From: an uncultured Maribacter sp.
GTDB lineage: Bacteria > Bacteroidota > Bacteroidia > Flavobacteriales > Flavobacteriaceae
Direction: 5' to 3'
NCBI GenBank assembly: GCA_947498505.1
Contig: CANMKG010000004.1
Span: 62,001 to 126,000, forward strand
DNA length: 64,000 bases
Numbering within the stretch: the first letter of the stretch is position 1; the number at the start of each line of letters is the position of its first letter. Position numbers and translations under genes: made by a program. Of this stretch, positions 1 through 8,278 are shown piece by piece. The notes under the pieces are model-generated. The model worked only from the letters and a program-made list of their open reading frames with translations, was not told where the DNA came from and made no database searches.

Positions 1-1178
1 CGGTTATGGGTGAATTTAGAGCCGACAATGCTTTAATGGATGAAGAACCTTATCCAGCATTTGATAGGTATAATAGTGATTTGACAGATATGGAAGATCA
101 ATTTTTTGGACCTTTTTATACAGCAATGTATAAGTCAATTTTGAGTTCAAATAATGTCATTGAAAATTCTACGGACGCTGGGGAAATTGGTGAGGCAAAA
201 TTTTTAAGAGCTTTGTCATACTTTAAGTTAGTTCAGGTGTTTGGCGATGTTACTATTAACTTATCTTCCGCACCCAGTTTAACAGATACATCTATTTTAG
301 TAAGGCAACCAGTGGCAGATGTTTATAGTCAAGTTATTATTCCAGATTTAACAGATGCTATTGCTGCTTTAGGTGTTGAAATAGTAGACGGAAGAGCATC
401 TAAATTGGCAGCCCAAGGTCTTTTAGGAAAAGTATATGCAACTCTAGGTAATTTTAGTAGTGCAGAAACGCAATTGGCAGCTGTTGTAAACGGAGCAGCA
501 GCATCTGGCGTTAGTTTGAAAGATAATTTTAATGAGATTTTTGGTGCCGCCAATGAGGATGGAAATTCTGAAATTATTTATGCAACCCAAATATCAAGCT
601 CTATAGTAGATGAGTACACTTTTGGTTCTGATTTCTGGAATTGGTATGTGGGAGATGATTCAAAATCGGATTTTCCCGTGGATCCAGATTTAGTTGCTGC
701 TTTTGATGCAGTGGTTAATGATACATTAGTCGGAGGAGATTTAAGAAGAGCGGTAACACTTACTCCTGAAGGTACAACAGCTATAAAGTTTCCTAAAGAC
801 GGAGGTCTAGGGGCTGAACATGATTGGATAGAGATAAGATTGGCCGATGTTATATTGTTATATGCAGAAGCTTTGAATGAGAATGGAGCATCGGCTACAG
901 AGGTGCTTGGACTGCTAGATCCTATACGAATGAGGGCAGGATTAAACCCTTTGGATCCGGTTGCACTGAATACGCAAGCTTTAGTAAGACAAGCTATTCT
1001 TGATGAAAGAAGACTAGAATTAGCATTTGAAGGACATAGATGGTTTGATCTTGTAAGAACAGGAACTGTTGATGCCGAAATGGGAGAAACTATCAATAGT
1101 AATTATCATGTGTTTCCTGTTCCTGTTTCTGAAATTCTTGCTAGCGACGCGGTAATTTCTCAAAATCCAGGATATTAA
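1..1178 (+). CDS. SusD/RagB-family glycan-binding outer-membrane lipoprotein, 5' truncated
   Basis: C-terminal 390 or so residues of a SusD/RagB protein, the surface lipoprotein that captures oligosaccharides for a SusC TonB-dependent channel. The reading frame is open to the window edge and the usual family length is about 450-550 residues, so the signal peptide, lipobox and first TPR helices lie outside; the Met at base 6 is internal. The SusD C-terminal signature is clear: a LADVILLYAEALNE helix followed by ILDERRLELAFEGHRWFDLV about 50 residues before the end. A hairpin follows about 50 bases downstream. The following GntR, hexuronate-type MFS and SDR genes suggest a uronate-containing glycan such as alginate as substrate; this is inference because no lyase is visible here. 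Confidence 0.9.
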   Translation, partial: VMGEFRADNALMDEEPYPAFDRYNSDLTDMEDQFFGPFYTAMYKSILSSNNVIENSTDAGEIGEAKFLRALSYFKLVQVFGDVTINLSSAPSLTDTSILVRQPVADVYSQVIIPDLTDAIAALGVEIVDGRASKLAAQGLLGKVYATLGNFSSAETQLAAVVNGAAASGVSLKDNFNEIFGAANEDGNSEIIYATQISSSIVDEYTFGSDFWNWYVGDDSKSDFPVDPDLVAAFDAVVNDTLVGGDLRRAVTLTPEGTTAIKFPKDGGLGAEHDWIEIRLADVILLYAEALNENGASATEVLGLLDPIRMRAGLNPLDPVALNTQALVRQAILDERRLELAFEGHRWFDLVRTGTVDAEMGETINSNYHVFPVPVSEILASDAVISQNPGY

Positions 1179-1227
1179 GAAGTTAGTTTTTCAATTGAAT
1201 TGTTTGAGTTATTTATTTTGGATAATT

Positions 1228-1256
1228 TACCGACCAGCCCTCAGGTCGGTAGGTTT
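1228..1256 (+). terminator. Intrinsic terminator after susD
   Basis: Arms TACCGACC (1228-1235) and GGTCGGTA (1244-1251) pair perfectly around an 8-base loop and are followed by GGTTTT. It lies about 50 bases after the susD stop and before the GntR promoter region, so it probably ends the SusCD transcript. Confidence 0.7.
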
Positions 1257-1346
1257 TCAAAATCGCTTAGAAACCCTGTATTCGTTATGTTTAAAATAAA
1301 ATAAATTACTTTTTTTAGTAAAGTATTTTGCTTAGTTTTAACAAAC

Positions 1347-1366
1347 CAATCTGGTTAACCAATTTG
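1347..1366. promoter_or_regulatory. Probable GntR/FadR-type operator upstream of the regulator gene
   Basis: The perfect 10-bp palindrome TGGTTAACCA occupies 1352-1361, 26 bases before the start of the GntR gene, within a longer AATCTGGTTAACCAATTT context. FadR-subfamily regulators, including UxuR/ExuR of hexuronate metabolism, bind sites of the general form TTGGTnnACCAA, so autoregulation by the adjacent protein is a reasonable inference. Confidence 0.6.
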
Positions 1367-1386
1367 AGTAAATGTTATAATCGCCT

Positions 1387-2088
1387 ATGAAAATCGAAAT
1401 TCTCACAAGAAATGAAAATCAGGAAATCCAAAACGAAATAATATCCAAAATTCGGGATTTAATGAATTATAAAAATCTTGAGCCAGGTGACAAGCTTCCT
1501 TCGGAACGCATGCTTTCTGAAAAGTTCGGGGTTAGTAGAAGTAATGTTCGTGAAGCCATTCAGAAACTAGAGTTTTATGGTTTGTTAAAATCCAAACCTC
1601 AAAGTGGCACTTTTGTCGCAGACATTGGTCAGGTTGCTATGAATGGTATGATGGAGGATATTCTGAGATTGGAAGAACCCGATTTTAGGTCCTTAGTTGA
1701 GACTAGAATTTTACTTGAATTAAAAACCGTAAGACTAGCAGCTCAAAGACGAACTGAGGAGGATTTGATTCAGATGAAGATGGCTTTAGAAGCTTATAGC
1801 GAAAAGGTAAAAGCTGGTAAAGACGCTGTTCAGGAAGATCTTCTTTTTCATTTGGCAATAGCAAAAGCAAGCGGAAATAGTACAATGAATACTTTCATGT
1901 TGATTATCACACCTGAGATTATTACCAAATTCGAGGAACATCATGTGTGCGACAAAGACCAAGCGTTTACAGGAATTCAAGAACACCGAGATATTTTTGA
2001 TGCCATTAAGGCTCAAGACCCTCAGCTGGCAAAACAAAAAATGAAGATACATTTTAAAGCACTATATCAGTATTGTTATAACATTTAA
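1387..2088 (+). CDS. GntR-family transcriptional regulator, FadR/FCD subfamily
   Basis: A 233-residue cytoplasmic regulator. The N-terminal winged helix (about residues 10-75) carries the GntR core PGDKLPSERMLSEKFGVSR followed by NVREAIQKLE and the wing SGTFV. The C-terminal FCD ligand domain (about 95-225) shows the expected metal/ligand residues: DLLFHLAIA, EHRDIF and a late KIHF histidine. Regulators of this type control uronate catabolism (UxuR, ExuR, KdgR-like) and sit in flavobacterial alginate loci. A FadR-type palindrome just upstream suggests autoregulation, and the downstream MFS and SDR genes are the likely regulon. The effector cannot be read from sequence; a sugar acid such as KDG is the best guess. 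Confidence 0.92.
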   Translation: MKIEILTRNENQEIQNEIISKIRDLMNYKNLEPGDKLPSERMLSEKFGVSRSNVREAIQKLEFYGLLKSKPQSGTFVADIGQVAMNGMMEDILRLEEPDFRSLVETRILLELKTVRLAAQRRTEEDLIQMKMALEAYSEKVKAGKDAVQEDLLFHLAIAKASGNSTMNTFMLIITPEIITKFEEHHVCDKDQAFTGIQEHRDIFDAIKAQDPQLAKQKMKIHFKALYQYCYNI

Positions 2089-2253
2089 ATGAGTACCTAA
2101 AAGATAAAAATGCACGGTTTTGTCTTTCAGGTTAAAAATATATGAAGGGGATTAATACTTAAAATTTGACCATACAAGTTCGGTAGTAATTAAATATCCA
2201 TTACGATTACTTCCAGAAATTTTTTAGCTAGAATTTAAGTATAAATGTATTGA

Positions 2254-2268
2254 CAAGCATATTGCTTG
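2254..2268. promoter_or_regulatory. Inverted repeat upstream of the MFS gene
   Basis: CAAGC-ATATT-GCTTG, a perfect 5+5 palindrome, lies about 60 bases before the MFS start, just after a TTG that could be a -33 element. It could be an operator of the uronate genes. It differs from the TGGTTAACCA site before the GntR gene, so the same regulator need not bind it. Confidence 0.35.
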
Positions 2269-2327
2269 CAGATTTACTATTGTCCGTTTGGGATAGATAA
2301 TATTTTGAATAATCAAACTAAAAAGTT

Positions 2328-3632
2328 ATGAAAGTCAAAAGGTTAAGATGGGGGGTTATAGGCCTAATAGCATTAGCAACGGTCATTAATTATATAGACC
2401 GTCAAGCGTTACCTGTTTTATGGCCAGATATGGCTGAGGAATTATATCCGGACAAGACGGCTGATGAACGAAAAGGAATTTATGCATTAATCTCTACGTT
2501 TTTTATATTTTCTTATGCCTTTGGTCAAGCTATTTTTGGAAAAATTTTCGATAAGGTTGGAACAAGATTGGGCTTTGCACTTTCAATTGGTTTTTGGTCA
2601 ATTGCTACCGCATTACATGCTTTTGCAAAGGGTGTAGTAAGCCTTTCTATTTTTCGTTCTTTGCTAGGTGTTGCCGAGGCTGGAAATTGGCCAGGTGCGG
2701 CAAAAGGAAATGCAGAATGGTTTCCAACTAAAGAGCGAGCGTTTGCTCAAGGTATTTTTAATTCGGGAGCAGCTATTGGCGGAATAATAGCCTTTCCCAC
2801 AATAGGAATATTATCCGTTTATTTAAGTTGGCAATATATATTTATTGTAGTTGGTATAGTGGGATTATTATGGCTTATTCCGTGGTGGATTATAGTAAAA
2901 TCTCCGCCTTCAAAGCACCCATGGATAACCGAAGAAGAACGCGATTATATTTTAACCGGACAGCAGAATCAAGATGTAGATAAGGATGGGGAATTTGACG
3001 AAGGGTATAATCCTGATACACGCAAATTACTAAGTCATAAAGAAAGTTGGGGAGTTATTATTGCCTCCGCTGCCATTGACCCAATTTGGTGGTTGTTTAT
3101 CTTTTGGATTCCTATTTATTTAAATGAGGTATACGGTATGGATGTAAAGGCAATAGGCTTTTATGCTTGGGTACCTTATGTTGGAGCCATGATTGGAGCT
3201 TGGTTTGGAGGTCTTTTGGCTCAGAACCGTATAAAAGCAGGTTGGACGGTGAACAAAACACGTAAGCTGGTAATTACACTAGGCTGTTTAATTATGCTGC
3301 CTACTTTATTGGCAATGGCAAATCCAGGAGGACCTGAAACTGCTGTAATATTAATGGCTGTTATATTATTTGGTTTTCAAATAGCCATAGGCAACGTGCA
3401 GACGTTACCGAGCGATTTGTTTGGCGGAAAATCAGTAGGGACACTTGCAGGATTTGCGGGCATGGCAGCTAAGTTAGGGGCTTTTGGATTAACTGCATTA
3501 GTGCCTTGGCTTACATCAGGAGGTAACTATACCCCAGCTTTTGTAATTGGTGCTGCTTTAGCAATAATTGCAATAGCAAGCATTTGGATATTATGTCCAA
3601 AAATTGAACCTCTTAAAAGTAAAATAAAATAG
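2328..3632 (+). CDS. MFS transporter, anion:cation symporter (hexuronate-type) family
   Basis: A 434-residue inner-membrane permease with about twelve hydrophobic segments and a hydrophilic central loop (roughly residues 195-235). The start NYIDRQALPVL in TM1, the GKIFDKVGTR loop after TM2 and LGVAEAGNWPGAAK in TM4 match the ACS branch of the major facilitator superfamily, which includes ExuT hexuronate and D-galactonate carriers. In flavobacterial alginate loci the homologue is thought to bring unsaturated uronate monomers (DEH) into the cytoplasm. The gene is followed after 17 bases by the SDR gene, so the two are probably co-transcribed. Substrate is inferred from family and neighbours. 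Confidence 0.92.
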   Translation: MKVKRLRWGVIGLIALATVINYIDRQALPVLWPDMAEELYPDKTADERKGIYALISTFFIFSYAFGQAIFGKIFDKVGTRLGFALSIGFWSIATALHAFAKGVVSLSIFRSLLGVAEAGNWPGAAKGNAEWFPTKERAFAQGIFNSGAAIGGIIAFPTIGILSVYLSWQYIFIVVGIVGLLWLIPWWIIVKSPPSKHPWITEEERDYILTGQQNQDVDKDGEFDEGYNPDTRKLLSHKESWGVIIASAAIDPIWWLFIFWIPIYLNEVYGMDVKAIGFYAWVPYVGAMIGAWFGGLLAQNRIKAGWTVNKTRKLVITLGCLIMLPTLLAMANPGGPETAVILMAVILFGFQIAIGNVQTLPSDLFGGKSVGTLAGFAGMAAKLGAFGLTALVPWLTSGGNYTPAFVIGAALAIIAIASIWILCPKIEPLKSKIK

Positions 3633-3649
3633 ATTAAAATTAGTATAAT

Positions 3650-4411
3650 ATGAGTTCTAAAGGAAAAGTAGCAGTAGTAACGGGAGCAACCGGAGGTATT
3701 GGTTTTGAAGTTTCCAGAAGATTAGGAAATGAAGGATATACAGTAGTTTTAAATGGCGTTGAAGAAGACAAAGGCGCTATGAGAGTAAAAGAGCTTACTG
3801 CAGAAGGAATTACAGCTGAATATCGTGGTTTTGATGTTACAAAAGAAGAAGCTGTAACTTCAAATATTAAAGCAATAGGAGAGAAGTACGGAAGAATTGA
3901 TGTTCTTGTAAATAATGCTGGTGGATTAGGTGGAAGGTCTAGATTTGAGGAAATGACCACCGAATTTTACAGATTTGTAATGGCATTAAACTTAGATTCC
4001 GTTTTTTTTGCTTCACGAGCGGCTATTCCTTTCCTTAAAAAGGGAGAGCATCCCTCAATAATTAATTATACCTCAAATGCTGGGTGGACCGCAGGCGGAC
4101 CTGGTGCTGGAGTTTACGGAACATCTAAAGCAGGTGTTCATGCAATAACCAGAGCATTGGCAAAAGATTTAGCGGAATATGGTATTAGGGTAAATGCCGT
4201 ATCTCCTGGTACAATTGATACGCCATTTCACGCACAAATTAAGGCCACTAAACCTGAGGTCTTTGCTTCTTGGGCAAATAACATAATGCTGGGGAGATTA
4301 GGTAAACCCGAAGATGTTGCTAGTGTAGTTTCTTTTTTAGCTAGTAAAGATGCCTCATTCATTACAGCCGAAACTATTCAAATAGGTGGAGGTCAAGCTT
4401 TAGGAATCTAA
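3650..4411 (+). CDS. SDR-family NAD(P)H-dependent oxidoreductase, candidate DEH/uronate reductase
   Basis: A 253-residue classical short-chain dehydrogenase with a Rossmann fold. TGATGGIG near residues 12-19 binds the cofactor, NNAGG follows beta-4, and the catalytic set is Ser142, Tyr156 and Lys160 (Y-G-T-S-K). The C-terminal ASFITAETIQIGGGQ is typical of FabG/KduD-like enzymes. In alginate catabolism an SDR reduces 4-deoxy-L-erythro-5-hexoseulose uronate to 2-keto-3-deoxygluconate, and the placement directly behind a hexuronate-type permease and a FadR-type regulator fits that role. A KduD-like or unrelated dehydrogenase activity cannot be excluded from sequence. Confidence 0.88.
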   Translation: MSSKGKVAVVTGATGGIGFEVSRRLGNEGYTVVLNGVEEDKGAMRVKELTAEGITAEYRGFDVTKEEAVTSNIKAIGEKYGRIDVLVNNAGGLGGRSRFEEMTTEFYRFVMALNLDSVFFASRAAIPFLKKGEHPSIINYTSNAGWTAGGPGAGVYGTSKAGVHAITRALAKDLAEYGIRVNAVSPGTIDTPFHAQIKATKPEVFASWANNIMLGRLGKPEDVASVVSFLASKDASFITAETIQIGGGQALGI

Positions 4412-4494
4412 ATTTATGCTGATAAAGGTTTAAGGAACTAGAAGAGAAAGTTCATTAAGATTATAATATTATTTCCAATTTAAAAGAGTAATTT

Positions 4495-5772
4495 ATGGAA
4501 AAAACAGTCACAAGTAAATCTTTGTTCAAAAAGTTACTTATGGCTGTTTTGGCTTTTGGTCCTGGTATTTTTGCTATTGGATATACTATTGGCACCGGTA
4601 GTGTTACTTCAATGATTGTTGCGGGTAGCACATATGGCATGCAATTATTATGGGTCTTGTTGCTAAGTTGTCTCTTTTCAGGATTACTTATGCATGCTTA
4701 TGGGAATTACGCGCTGGTAACCGGAGAGACTACTTTATACGCTTTTAAAAAGCATTTAAAATGGGGTAAGCTCATGGCTATCCTTATAATTATAGGAATT
4801 TCGTTTGGACAGTGGAATTCGCTTATGGGGATTCTAGGTATATCTTCTAATATCATCTTCGAAATATTTTCGATTTATTATCCTGATTTAGTTGGCTATC
4901 AATATGAGTCTGTTCTAGTTATTGCAATTCTAGTTATTGTTATTTTTTATGGATTCTTGATGGTTGGGAAATATGCTTTTTTCGAAAAGATATTAGTCAT
5001 CTTCGTAACCTTCATGGGCTTTTCGTTTTTAATTTCGTTATTTATGGTTTATCCAATGCCAATTGAGGTGGTTAAGGGATTACTTCCGTCAATTCCTCAA
5101 GTTGAAGGAGGTAAAATGTTAGTTGCAGCTTTTGTTGGTACAACTATGGCCGCTGCAACATTTTTATCACGACCACTTTTTGTAAAAGGCAAAGGGTGGA
5201 CAATTAAAAACCTAGGTCAGCAAAAAAAGGATTCAATCATCGCAGCATGTTTGGTTTTTATAATTAGTGCATCAATTATGGCAGTAGCTTGTGGTGCGCT
5301 ATATCATCAAGGTCAACCGGTTACCAAAGTTTTAGATATGGTAGATACTTTAGAACCAGTAGCAGGAAAGTTTGCCTTAACGATTTTCTTTTTTGGCACA
5401 CTGAGCGCTGGATTATCATCTATTTTTCCTTGTTTATTGATTGCTCCTATTCTTCTAGCGGATTATCAATCTGGTAAGTTAGATACTAGCTCTAAACAAT
5501 TTAAAATTATTACAGCTATAGCCTGTGTTTTTGCCTTAATTGTTCCAGTATTTGGGGCAAACCCAATTGAGATGCAGATTATGTCGCAAGTATTCAATGT
5601 ATTTGTTTTGCCTTTGGTAATACTAGGGATTATTTTTTTGGTTAACAATAAAAAATTGATGAAAAAATACAAAGCAGGCATTTGGTTCAATATTGGTTTG
5701 TTTGCTGCACTTTTCTTTTCTTTTGTGATTTCTTATAATGGGGTTTTAGCATTAATCACATATTTTTTTTAA
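4495..5772 (+). CDS. Nramp-fold membrane transporter lacking the canonical metal motifs
   Basis: A 425-residue, roughly 11-12 TM protein. The N-terminus aligns with Nramp TM1-TM2 (the pattern GPGIFAIGY ... AGSTYGMQLLWVLLL), so the fold is recognisable. The metal-binding DPGN of TM1 is replaced by GTGS (IGTGSVTS), and the MPH of TM6 is absent: the matching stretch reads GTTMAAATFLSR. Mn/Fe transport by the known mechanism is therefore doubtful. The gene starts about 80 bases after the SDR gene on the same strand and may belong to the uronate operon, which raises the possibility of an organic or other cation substrate. Automatic annotation would call it a divalent metal transporter; I am confident only of the fold. 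Confidence 0.75.
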   Translation: MEKTVTSKSLFKKLLMAVLAFGPGIFAIGYTIGTGSVTSMIVAGSTYGMQLLWVLLLSCLFSGLLMHAYGNYALVTGETTLYAFKKHLKWGKLMAILIIIGISFGQWNSLMGILGISSNIIFEIFSIYYPDLVGYQYESVLVIAILVIVIFYGFLMVGKYAFFEKILVIFVTFMGFSFLISLFMVYPMPIEVVKGLLPSIPQVEGGKMLVAAFVGTTMAAATFLSRPLFVKGKGWTIKNLGQQKKDSIIAACLVFIISASIMAVACGALYHQGQPVTKVLDMVDTLEPVAGKFALTIFFFGTLSAGLSSIFPCLLIAPILLADYQSGKLDTSSKQFKIITAIACVFALIVPVFGANPIEMQIMSQVFNVFVLPLVILGIIFLVNNKKLMKKYKAGIWFNIGLFAALFFSFVISYNGVLALITYFF

Positions 5773-5952
5773 AACAGAAAGTATAACGAAAAGTTGGAAA
5801 TTCTTAATTGTCCAAATAAATACGATTGAACACAATCCAATTATGTTAGGCGTTTTCTTCGGGAAGAAGTTTGAAACAATATTATTCTAAATTCAAGTGT
5901 TTGAAAACTAGTATTTTAGGTGTTGTAGGGTAAAAGAGGGCTGTAAAAACAA

Positions 5953-5985
5953 AAACCGCTTAACGATTAATATGTTAAGCGGTTT
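5953..5985 (-). terminator. Intrinsic terminator of the tRNA-Arg gene
   Basis: A 12-bp perfect stem (AAACCGCTTAAC at 5953-5964 with its complement at 5974-5985, 9-base loop). On the minus strand it is followed by TTTTTG and more T. It begins five bases downstream of the tRNA 3' end. Confidence 0.85.
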
Positions 5986-5990
5986 TATTG

Positions 5991-6064
5991 TGACCTCGAC
6001 AGGATTCAAACCTGTAACCTCTTGAGCCGTAATCAAGTGCGCTATTCAGTTGCGCCACGAGGCC
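5991..6064 (-). tRNA. tRNA-Arg(ACG)
   Basis: Reading the minus strand, a 7-bp acceptor stem (GGCCTCG with CGAGGTC, one G-T wobble) encloses a full cloverleaf. The anticodon stem CTTGA/TCAAG holds the 7-base loop TTACGGC, giving anticodon ACG, which is read as ICG after deamination. The T arm is ACAGG-TTTGAAT-CCTGT. The discriminator base is A and no CCA is encoded. Confidence 0.95.
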
Positions 6065-6135
6065 GTATATTTCCCTCGAAAGGGGCTGCAAATATATTTC
6101 TTTTTACTTTTACTACAAAATTAAGAATGGCTAAA

Positions 6136-6648
6136 ATGGAATTAAAAAAATATATTAGAGATGTGGTAGATTTTCCTAATAAGGGAATCATTTTTAAAGA
6201 TATTACGCCACTATTAAATAATTCGGAAGCAATGCAAACGGCCTCGGATGAATTATTTAATTTAATTCCAAATTTTAAGGTAGATAAGGTAGTAGGAATG
6301 GAAAGTAGAGGTTTTTTTTTCGGACCTCTTTTAGCTGCTAGATTAACTGCTGGATTTATTCCGGTTCGTAAACCAGGTAAATTACCTTGTGAGGTGGTAT
6401 CGGAAGCTTACGCCTTAGAATACGGCACAGATACCTTAGAAATACATGCAGATAGTATTAAAAAAGGAGATAAAGTGTTAATTCACGATGATGTTTTGGC
6501 AACTGGGGGTACAGCAAGTGCAGTATGTAAAATGGTGGAGAGGCTAGGTGGAGAAATTGTACAATGTAATTTTTTAATAGAGTTAGATTTTCTACAAGGA
6601 AAAAACCAACTTAAGGGGTACAACATTGCTTCGTTACTACATTTTTAA
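6136..6648 (+). CDS. apt: Adenine phosphoribosyltransferase
   Basis: Converts adenine and PRPP to AMP in purine salvage; a cytoplasmic dimer. The 170-residue product opens with KYIRDVVDFPNKGIIFKDIT, the standard Apt N-terminus, has the flexible-loop ESRGFFFGPLLA and VRKPGKLP segments, and the PRPP-binding loop HDDVLATGGTASA near residues 115-127. An upstream in-frame ATG at 6022 lies inside the tRNA gene and cannot be the start; ATG 6127 or 6136 both give normal-length proteins, and 6136 best fits the family. The 3' end overlaps the convergent 49-residue gene by four bases. Confidence 0.95.
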   Translation: MELKKYIRDVVDFPNKGIIFKDITPLLNNSEAMQTASDELFNLIPNFKVDKVVGMESRGFFFGPLLAARLTAGFIPVRKPGKLPCEVVSEAYALEYGTDTLEIHADSIKKGDKVLIHDDVLATGGTASAVCKMVERLGGEIVQCNFLIELDFLQGKNQLKGYNIASLLHF

Positions 6649-6794
6649 TCAAGTACTTTTTTTGTAATAAAATAACGCCATCCAATTATCGCCAATTGCA
6701 TTTTAGATGCTTTGGCAAGGTCTAGCTGTTTTTTAGTGTAAGAAGGTAGCAGTAATTTATTAAGCTTAGCAATAATTTTGAAAAACGCTTTCAT
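6645..6794 (-). CDS. Small basic conserved-looking protein, 49 residues
   Basis: A short ORF, ATG at 6792-6794 and TAA at 6645-6647, encoding MKAFFKIIAKLNKLLLPSY followed by TKKQLDLAKASKMQLAIIGW and a basic tail RYFITKKVLD. It is lysine-rich and amphipathic with no membrane segment. From memory, similar 45-50 residue proteins occur across Flavobacteriaceae, where some are labelled SsrA-binding protein without good reason; I could not check this. It is convergent with apt, overlapping its stop. Function unknown. Confidence 0.65.
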   Translation of the reverse strand: MKAFFKIIAKLNKLLLPSYTKKQLDLAKASKMQLAIIGWRYFITKKVLD

Positions 6795-6846
6795 AAAAGT
6801 CTTTTGACAAAAATAGCTAAAATGTTCTTTTCCTTTAAAAAAAGAG

Positions 6847-6868
6847 AAGACTGCCCGTAGGCAGTCTT
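6847..6868. terminator. Bidirectional hairpin terminator
   Basis: AAGACTGCC (6847-6855), loop CGTA, GGCAGTCTT (6860-6868): a perfect 9-bp stem with T-rich flanks on both strands. It lies between the 49-residue gene and a very short minus-strand ORF. On the minus strand it would end a transcript covering 6893-6955. Confidence 0.7.
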
Positions 6869-6892
6869 TTATATAGGCCTATATGATACAAC

Positions 6893-6955
6893 TTAAGCAA
6901 TAAGAGTAATGATGGATAAAACTAAAAACAACAAAATCTTTGCGAGTGTAATCAT
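6893..6955 (-). CDS. Possible hydrophobic micropeptide ORF, 20 residues
   Basis: ATG at 6953-6955 and TAA at 6893-6895 enclose 20 codons for an almost entirely hydrophobic peptide beginning MITLAKILLFL. A strong hairpin terminator follows 25 bases after the stop on the same strand, the layout expected for a short independent transcript. No clear promoter box was found, so this may be chance. Confidence 0.25.
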   Translation of the reverse strand: MITLAKILLFLVLSIITLIA

Positions 6956-7297
6956 GTGTACTGGTTTTTAAAGGTTAATAATTAGTTGATAATAATCGAT
7001 TATTCAATCAATATATATAAATTAAATAGTCACTTCCAAGCAATTTTGATTAAATCAATACAATTGAATACATTATTGTAAGTATAAAAATGGGATATGT
7101 TTTAACATTATGAATTATGTCTACAAATAAGTTTTAAATTGTAAGTTTATTTTATTCATTATATTTCGTTTTGTAATAAAACAAGGGGTGTTTTTGTTGT
7201 TTTTTTATAAACCAAGGGGCTTTCCATTTATAAAAAAGATGTTTTTGTCTTTTTCATTTTTTTTGGAGGAAAGTTTTAGTAGAAAAAATATTCAACA
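6956..7297. other. AT-rich intergenic stretch without a recognised gene
   Basis: About 340 bases with no credible ORF, repeat or RNA structure that I can support. It contains T-rich runs and two short AAGGGG-type clusters, and leads into the promoter of the antiporter gene. Confidence 0.5.
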
Positions 7298-7325
7298 TTG
7301 GTGTAAATTTCTTCGCTTATATTTG
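7298..7325 (+). promoter_or_regulatory. Flavobacterial sigma-A promoter of the antiporter gene
   Basis: TTG at 7298-7300, 17-base spacer, TATATTTG at 7318-7325. This is a full match to the Bacteroidota consensus TTG-N17-23-TAnnTTTG, ending 14 bases before the ATG at 7340. Confidence 0.75.
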
Positions 7326-7339
7326 CTCAAAAATTTAGC

Positions 7340-8278
7340 ATGCAAGATTTTCTTTTCATAGTTATTGGTCTGGTATTTTTAATAGCAGGAGGAAATTGGC
7401 TTCTAAAATCTGCTGTAGATTTATCTCTTCGTTTAAACATTCCAAAAATTGTTATTGGTATGACGGTGGTATCTTTTGCTACCTCGGCACCAGAACTAAT
7501 TGTAAGTATAAAATCAGCCCTTGATGGTTTTCCTGATTTAGCTGTGGGGAATGTTATAGGTTCTAATATCGCCAACCTAGGTTTAGTACTAGGAGTAACC
7601 GTTATTTTAGGAAGTATAGATGTTCGAAAAAGTTTTTATACTACCGATTGGCCGGTAATGATGTTGGCGTCTCTGATGTTCTTTTTCTTTGTGTTTTTTG
7701 ATTATGAACTTCAGCAATATGAAGGTATTATTATGGTTGTGCTTTTATTTGCGTTTTTAATATACCTGCTTAAATTTCAAAAAACTGCTGTTGTTGATGA
7801 ACTACCAGAAGATGATGAAATGCTTCCGTTATATAAAACAGTGCTTTATTTAGGTATTGGAGGAGTAGGTTTATGGGGAGGTTCAGAGTTGTTGATTGAT
7901 GGAGCTGTTGGCTTAGCAAAAGCTTATGGTGTTAGTGAGCGAATTATTGGGGTTACTATAGTTTCGGTTGGTACCAGTATTCCTGAATTGGCGGCATCTA
8001 TAATTGCAGTTATTAAAAAGGAAAAAGCCATATCGTTAGGAAATCTTTTGGGTTCTAATATTTTTAATCTGTTGGCAGTTTTGGGGATAACCTCAATAAT
8101 AACCCCAATAAAGGTTGTAGACACGGGGCTTATTACTAACGATATTTTTTGGATGTTAGGAATCTCATTTCTAGTATTGCCGCTTGTTTTTATCCCAAAA
8201 GGGTTGCGACTTGGATGGCGCGACGGGATAATTTTACTGACTTTATATATAATGTTTGTTTACTTGACACTAAGTTAG
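7340..8278 (+). CDS. Calcium/sodium antiporter, CaCA superfamily (YrbG-like)
   Basis: A 312-residue inner-membrane antiporter with about ten hydrophobic segments in two homologous halves. Both alpha-repeats are present: GMTVVSFATSAPELIVSI with GNVIGSNIANL (about residues 38-85), and GVTIVSVGTSIPELAASI with GNLLGSNIFNL (about 204-245). The acidic residue of each PEL motif binds the cation. Between them lies a short acidic loop (DELPEDDEM). Length and motifs match YrbG/NCX-like bacterial exchangers that expel Ca2+ in exchange for Na+ or H+. It is a single gene with its own consensus promoter. Confidence 0.93.
   Translation: MQDFLFIVIGLVFLIAGGNWLLKSAVDLSLRLNIPKIVIGMTVVSFATSAPELIVSIKSALDGFPDLAVGNVIGSNIANLGLVLGVTVILGSIDVRKSFYTTDWPVMMLASLMFFFFVFFDYELQQYEGIIMVVLLFAFLIYLLKFQKTAVVDELPEDDEMLPLYKTVLYLGIGGVGLWGGSELLIDGAVGLAKAYGVSERIIGVTIVSVGTSIPELAASIIAVIKKEKAISLGNLLGSNIFNLLAVLGITSIITPIKVVDTGLITNDIFWMLGISFLVLPLVFIPKGLRLGWRDGIILLTLYIMFVYLTLS

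Noticed and set aside
6022-6135. Upstream in-frame ATG that would give apt 38 extra residues
   Set aside because: It lies inside the tRNA-Arg gene on the other strand and the added residues do not resemble Apt.
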